This document shows positions 5,172 to 6,716 of a stretch of 6,716 bases of DNA, piece after piece (positions within the stretch are counted from its first letter, which is position 1; every line of letters starts with the position of its first letter). A program made the translations under genes and the position numbers. Source of the DNA: Paracoccaceae bacterium (GTDB lineage: Bacteria; Pseudomonadota; Alphaproteobacteria; Rhodobacterales; Rhodobacteraceae); NCBI GenBank assembly GCA_007121115.1, contig SKMI01000071.1:1-6716 (forward strand), given 5' to 3'. The notes below the pieces were generated by a model. It was not told where the DNA came from and searched no databases. It saw only the letters and a list, made by a program, of their open reading frames with translations.

Positions 5172-6716
5172 GGGCCCGCCCCCCACGGTCAAACGCCCAG
5201 AAGATCAGCAGCGACAGGCCCAGCAGCAATACCGCCGCCCCCGACGCGTCATCGCTGCGATAGGCCCCCATCAGCCGGTAAAGCTGCAACGGCAGGGTCG
5301 CGCCCTCCCGCTCGGCAAAGAGCACGATCACGCCCAGATCGCCCATCGACAGTGCCCCCGCCAATCCGGCGGCAAACCCCATCGGGCGCCGCAGCCGCGG
5401 CAGCAGCACCAGCCGCAGCCGCGCCCAGCCGGTCAGGCCCAGATGATCCGCCAGCCGCCCGTGCCCTGCCTCGGCCGCGCGCAGCGCGGGCAGGAGCGCA
5501 CGCAGCGCAAAGGGCAGCGCCATGGCCGCGTTGACCAGCGCCGTCACCGGCAGCGCCAGCCGCGCCGGGTCCACCAGCGGAAACACCACGATGAAAAGCC
5601 CCGTGCCGATCACCAGCGGCGAGGCGGCGAGCGACACCATCCCCACCGTCTCCAGCCCCCGCGACAGCGCCCGCCCGCGCGTGGCCTCCACCGCCAGCGC
5701 CAGTGCCAGCGCAAAGCCGATGCACAGCGCCACCGAGACCAGCGCCACCGCCACCGACCGCGCGGCGGCCCACCACACCGTCGGTGGCAACCCGGCCATA
5801 TGCGGCACGCCGCGCCAAAGGATCATCGCCAACGGCAGCAGCAGGAACAACGCCGCCAATGCGATCATGCCTGCGTCCCAGACCATCACCCCCCGCGCGC
5901 GTCCCAGATCCGGTCGCGCAAGGCCCCGGTCCAGCCCCGTGCCGAACCCCGTGGGCACCGCCACCCCCAGTGCAATCAGCGCCGCCACAGCGCACAGCCC
6001 GAACTGCACCAGCGCCAGCAGCGCAGCCTTCGACAGGTCGAAATCGAAACGGAAGGCCTGATAGATCGCCAGTTCCACCGTCGTTGCCCGCGGCCCGCCC
6101 CCCAGCGTCAGGGCCACGGAAAACGAGGTCAGACACAACAGGAAGATGACCAGAAACGCGCCCGGCACCATCTCGCGCAGCATCGGCACTTCCAGATGCC
6201 GGAACACATCGCGCCGCGAAAACCCAAGGGCCGCCGCCAGCCGGAACCGCTCGGAAGGCACCGCGAGCCACCCCTGCAGCAGAAGCCGCGTGGCCAGCGG
6301 CAGGTTGAAGAACACATGCGCCAGTACCACGCCGACAAAGCCGTAGATCTGCAAGGGCGGCAGTCCGAACAGCCCCAGCACCTGGCTTGCAACCCCGTTG
6401 CGCCCGAACACCGCCAAGAGCCCCAGGACCGCCACCAGCGTCGGGAGGATGAAGGGCGCGCCGAGGAGCGTGATCAACACCCCCCGCCCCCGGAACGAAC
6501 GCCGCGCCAGCGCGCGGGCGACCGGCACTGCCAGCCCCACCGAAAGCGCCGCCGAAACCAAGGCCTGCGTGAGTGTGAACCGCACCGCCGCCCAATCCGC
6601 CGGCCCCAGCGCGCCCCAGCCTTCGGCCCGCCAGCCAACCGCTGCGAGCGAGCCGAAGGACAGCGTCACCAGCACCAGCGCCACGGCCATGCCCGGCGCC
6701 GCCGTCCAGGGCAGCG
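5158..6716 (-). CDS. thiP: Thiamine ABC transporter permease ThiP (5' end outside window)
   Basis: ThiP is the inner-membrane permease of the thiamine/thiamine-phosphate importer, a fused protein with two permease halves. Numbered from the ATG at 6690, 510 residues are visible with about twelve hydrophobic segments. Each half has a cytoplasmic EAA-type loop that docks ThiQ: RLAAALGFSRRDVFRHLEVP (150-169) and RLADHLGLTGWARLRLVLLP (412-431). The stretch TSFSVALTLGGGPRATTVEL (188-207), followed by AIYQAFRFDFDLSKAALL, is a strong ThiP hallmark. Length agrees with the family (about 510-540). The open frame continues through the window edge (eight more codons, LPWTAAPG before the Met). No Shine-Dalgarno precedes 6690, so the true start probably lies outside. 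The substrate-binding protein gene thiB, and possibly a TPP riboswitch, would be expected beyond the right edge. The stop overlaps the thiQ start. Confidence 0.95.
   Translation of the reverse strand, partial: LPWTAAPGMAVALVLVTLSFGSLAAVGWRAEGWGALGPADWAAVRFTLTQALVSAALSVGLAVPVARALARRSFRGRGVLITLLGAPFILPTLVAVLGLLAVFGRNGVASQVLGLFGLPPLQIYGFVGVVLAHVFFNLPLATRLLLQGWLAVPSERFRLAAALGFSRRDVFRHLEVPMLREMVPGAFLVIFLLCLTSFSVALTLGGGPRATTVELAIYQAFRFDFDLSKAALLALVQFGLCAVAALIALGVAVPTGFGTGLDRGLARPDLGRARGVMVWDAGMIALAALFLLLPLAMILWRGVPHMAGLPPTVWWAAARSVAVALVSVALCIGFALALALAVEATRGRALSRGLETVGMVSLAASPLVIGTGLFIVVFPLVDPARLALPVTALVNAAMALPFALRALLPALRAAEAGHGRLADHLGLTGWARLRLVLLPRLRRPMGFAAGLAGALSMGDLGVIVLFAEREGATLPLQLYRLMGAYRSDDASGAAVLLLGLSLLIFWAFDRGGRAHAAA

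Noticed and set aside
5249..6595. A 448-codon - strand open frame overlapping thiP in another frame
   Set aside because: It is a Gly/Ala-rich low-complexity shadow of thiP, which carries the real ThiP motifs in its own frame.
1..6716. Mobile element, CRISPR, prophage or toxin-antitoxin system
   Set aside because: No transposase, integrase, regularly spaced repeats or paired small toxin/antitoxin genes were seen. All genes belong to common chromosomal families and have similar base composition.

Overview
This 6.7 kb window is GC-rich chromosomal DNA that looks like an alphaproteobacterium, most likely a Rhodobacterales (Rhodobacter/Paracoccus-like) species. The evidence is codon usage with strong G/C third positions, a periplasmic cytochrome c' whose sequence resembles Rhodobacter forms, a COQ10-type START protein and a ThiP/ThiQ thiamine transporter. 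This lineage call is inference from protein resemblance only. No rRNA, tRNA, CRISPR array, insertion sequence or phage gene was seen.

Layout from left to right. (1) Positions 1-191, + strand: the C-terminal third of 5-formyltetrahydrofolate cyclo-ligase, cut by the window edge. (2) 238-1491, - strand: an AI-2E/PerM-family membrane protein, convergent with the first gene. (3) 1680-2570, - strand: a membrane-anchored dihaem cytochrome c. (4) 2761-3219, - strand: a secreted cytochrome c'. (5) 3318-3896, - strand: hypoxanthine phosphoribosyltransferase. (6) 3989-4435, + strand: a COQ10/START-domain protein, divergent from hpt. (7) 4461-5171, - strand: thiQ, and (8) 5158-6716, - strand: thiP, whose 5' end leaves the window. 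thiP and thiQ overlap by 14 bases, so they are translated as one operon; thiB is expected just beyond the right edge.

How the genes work together. thiP-thiQ form the permease and ATPase of the ABC importer for thiamine and its phosphates. The two cytochromes are a plausible periplasmic redox or nitric-oxide-handling pair: a good sigma70-like promoter and a strong ribosome binding site precede cytochrome c', and the 190-base gap before the dihaem gene holds two strong GC-rich hairpins and a 9-bp direct repeat. The remaining genes are housekeeping: folate one-carbon metabolism, purine salvage and quinone-linked lipid binding.

All gaps between genes are shorter than 200 bases. I see no clearly new biological system. 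The most interesting points are the missing methionine in the usual haem-ligand motif of the dihaem cytochrome, the structured gap between the two cytochrome genes, the phenylalanine at the distal haem pocket of cytochrome c', and a glycine in the D-loop of ThiQ.
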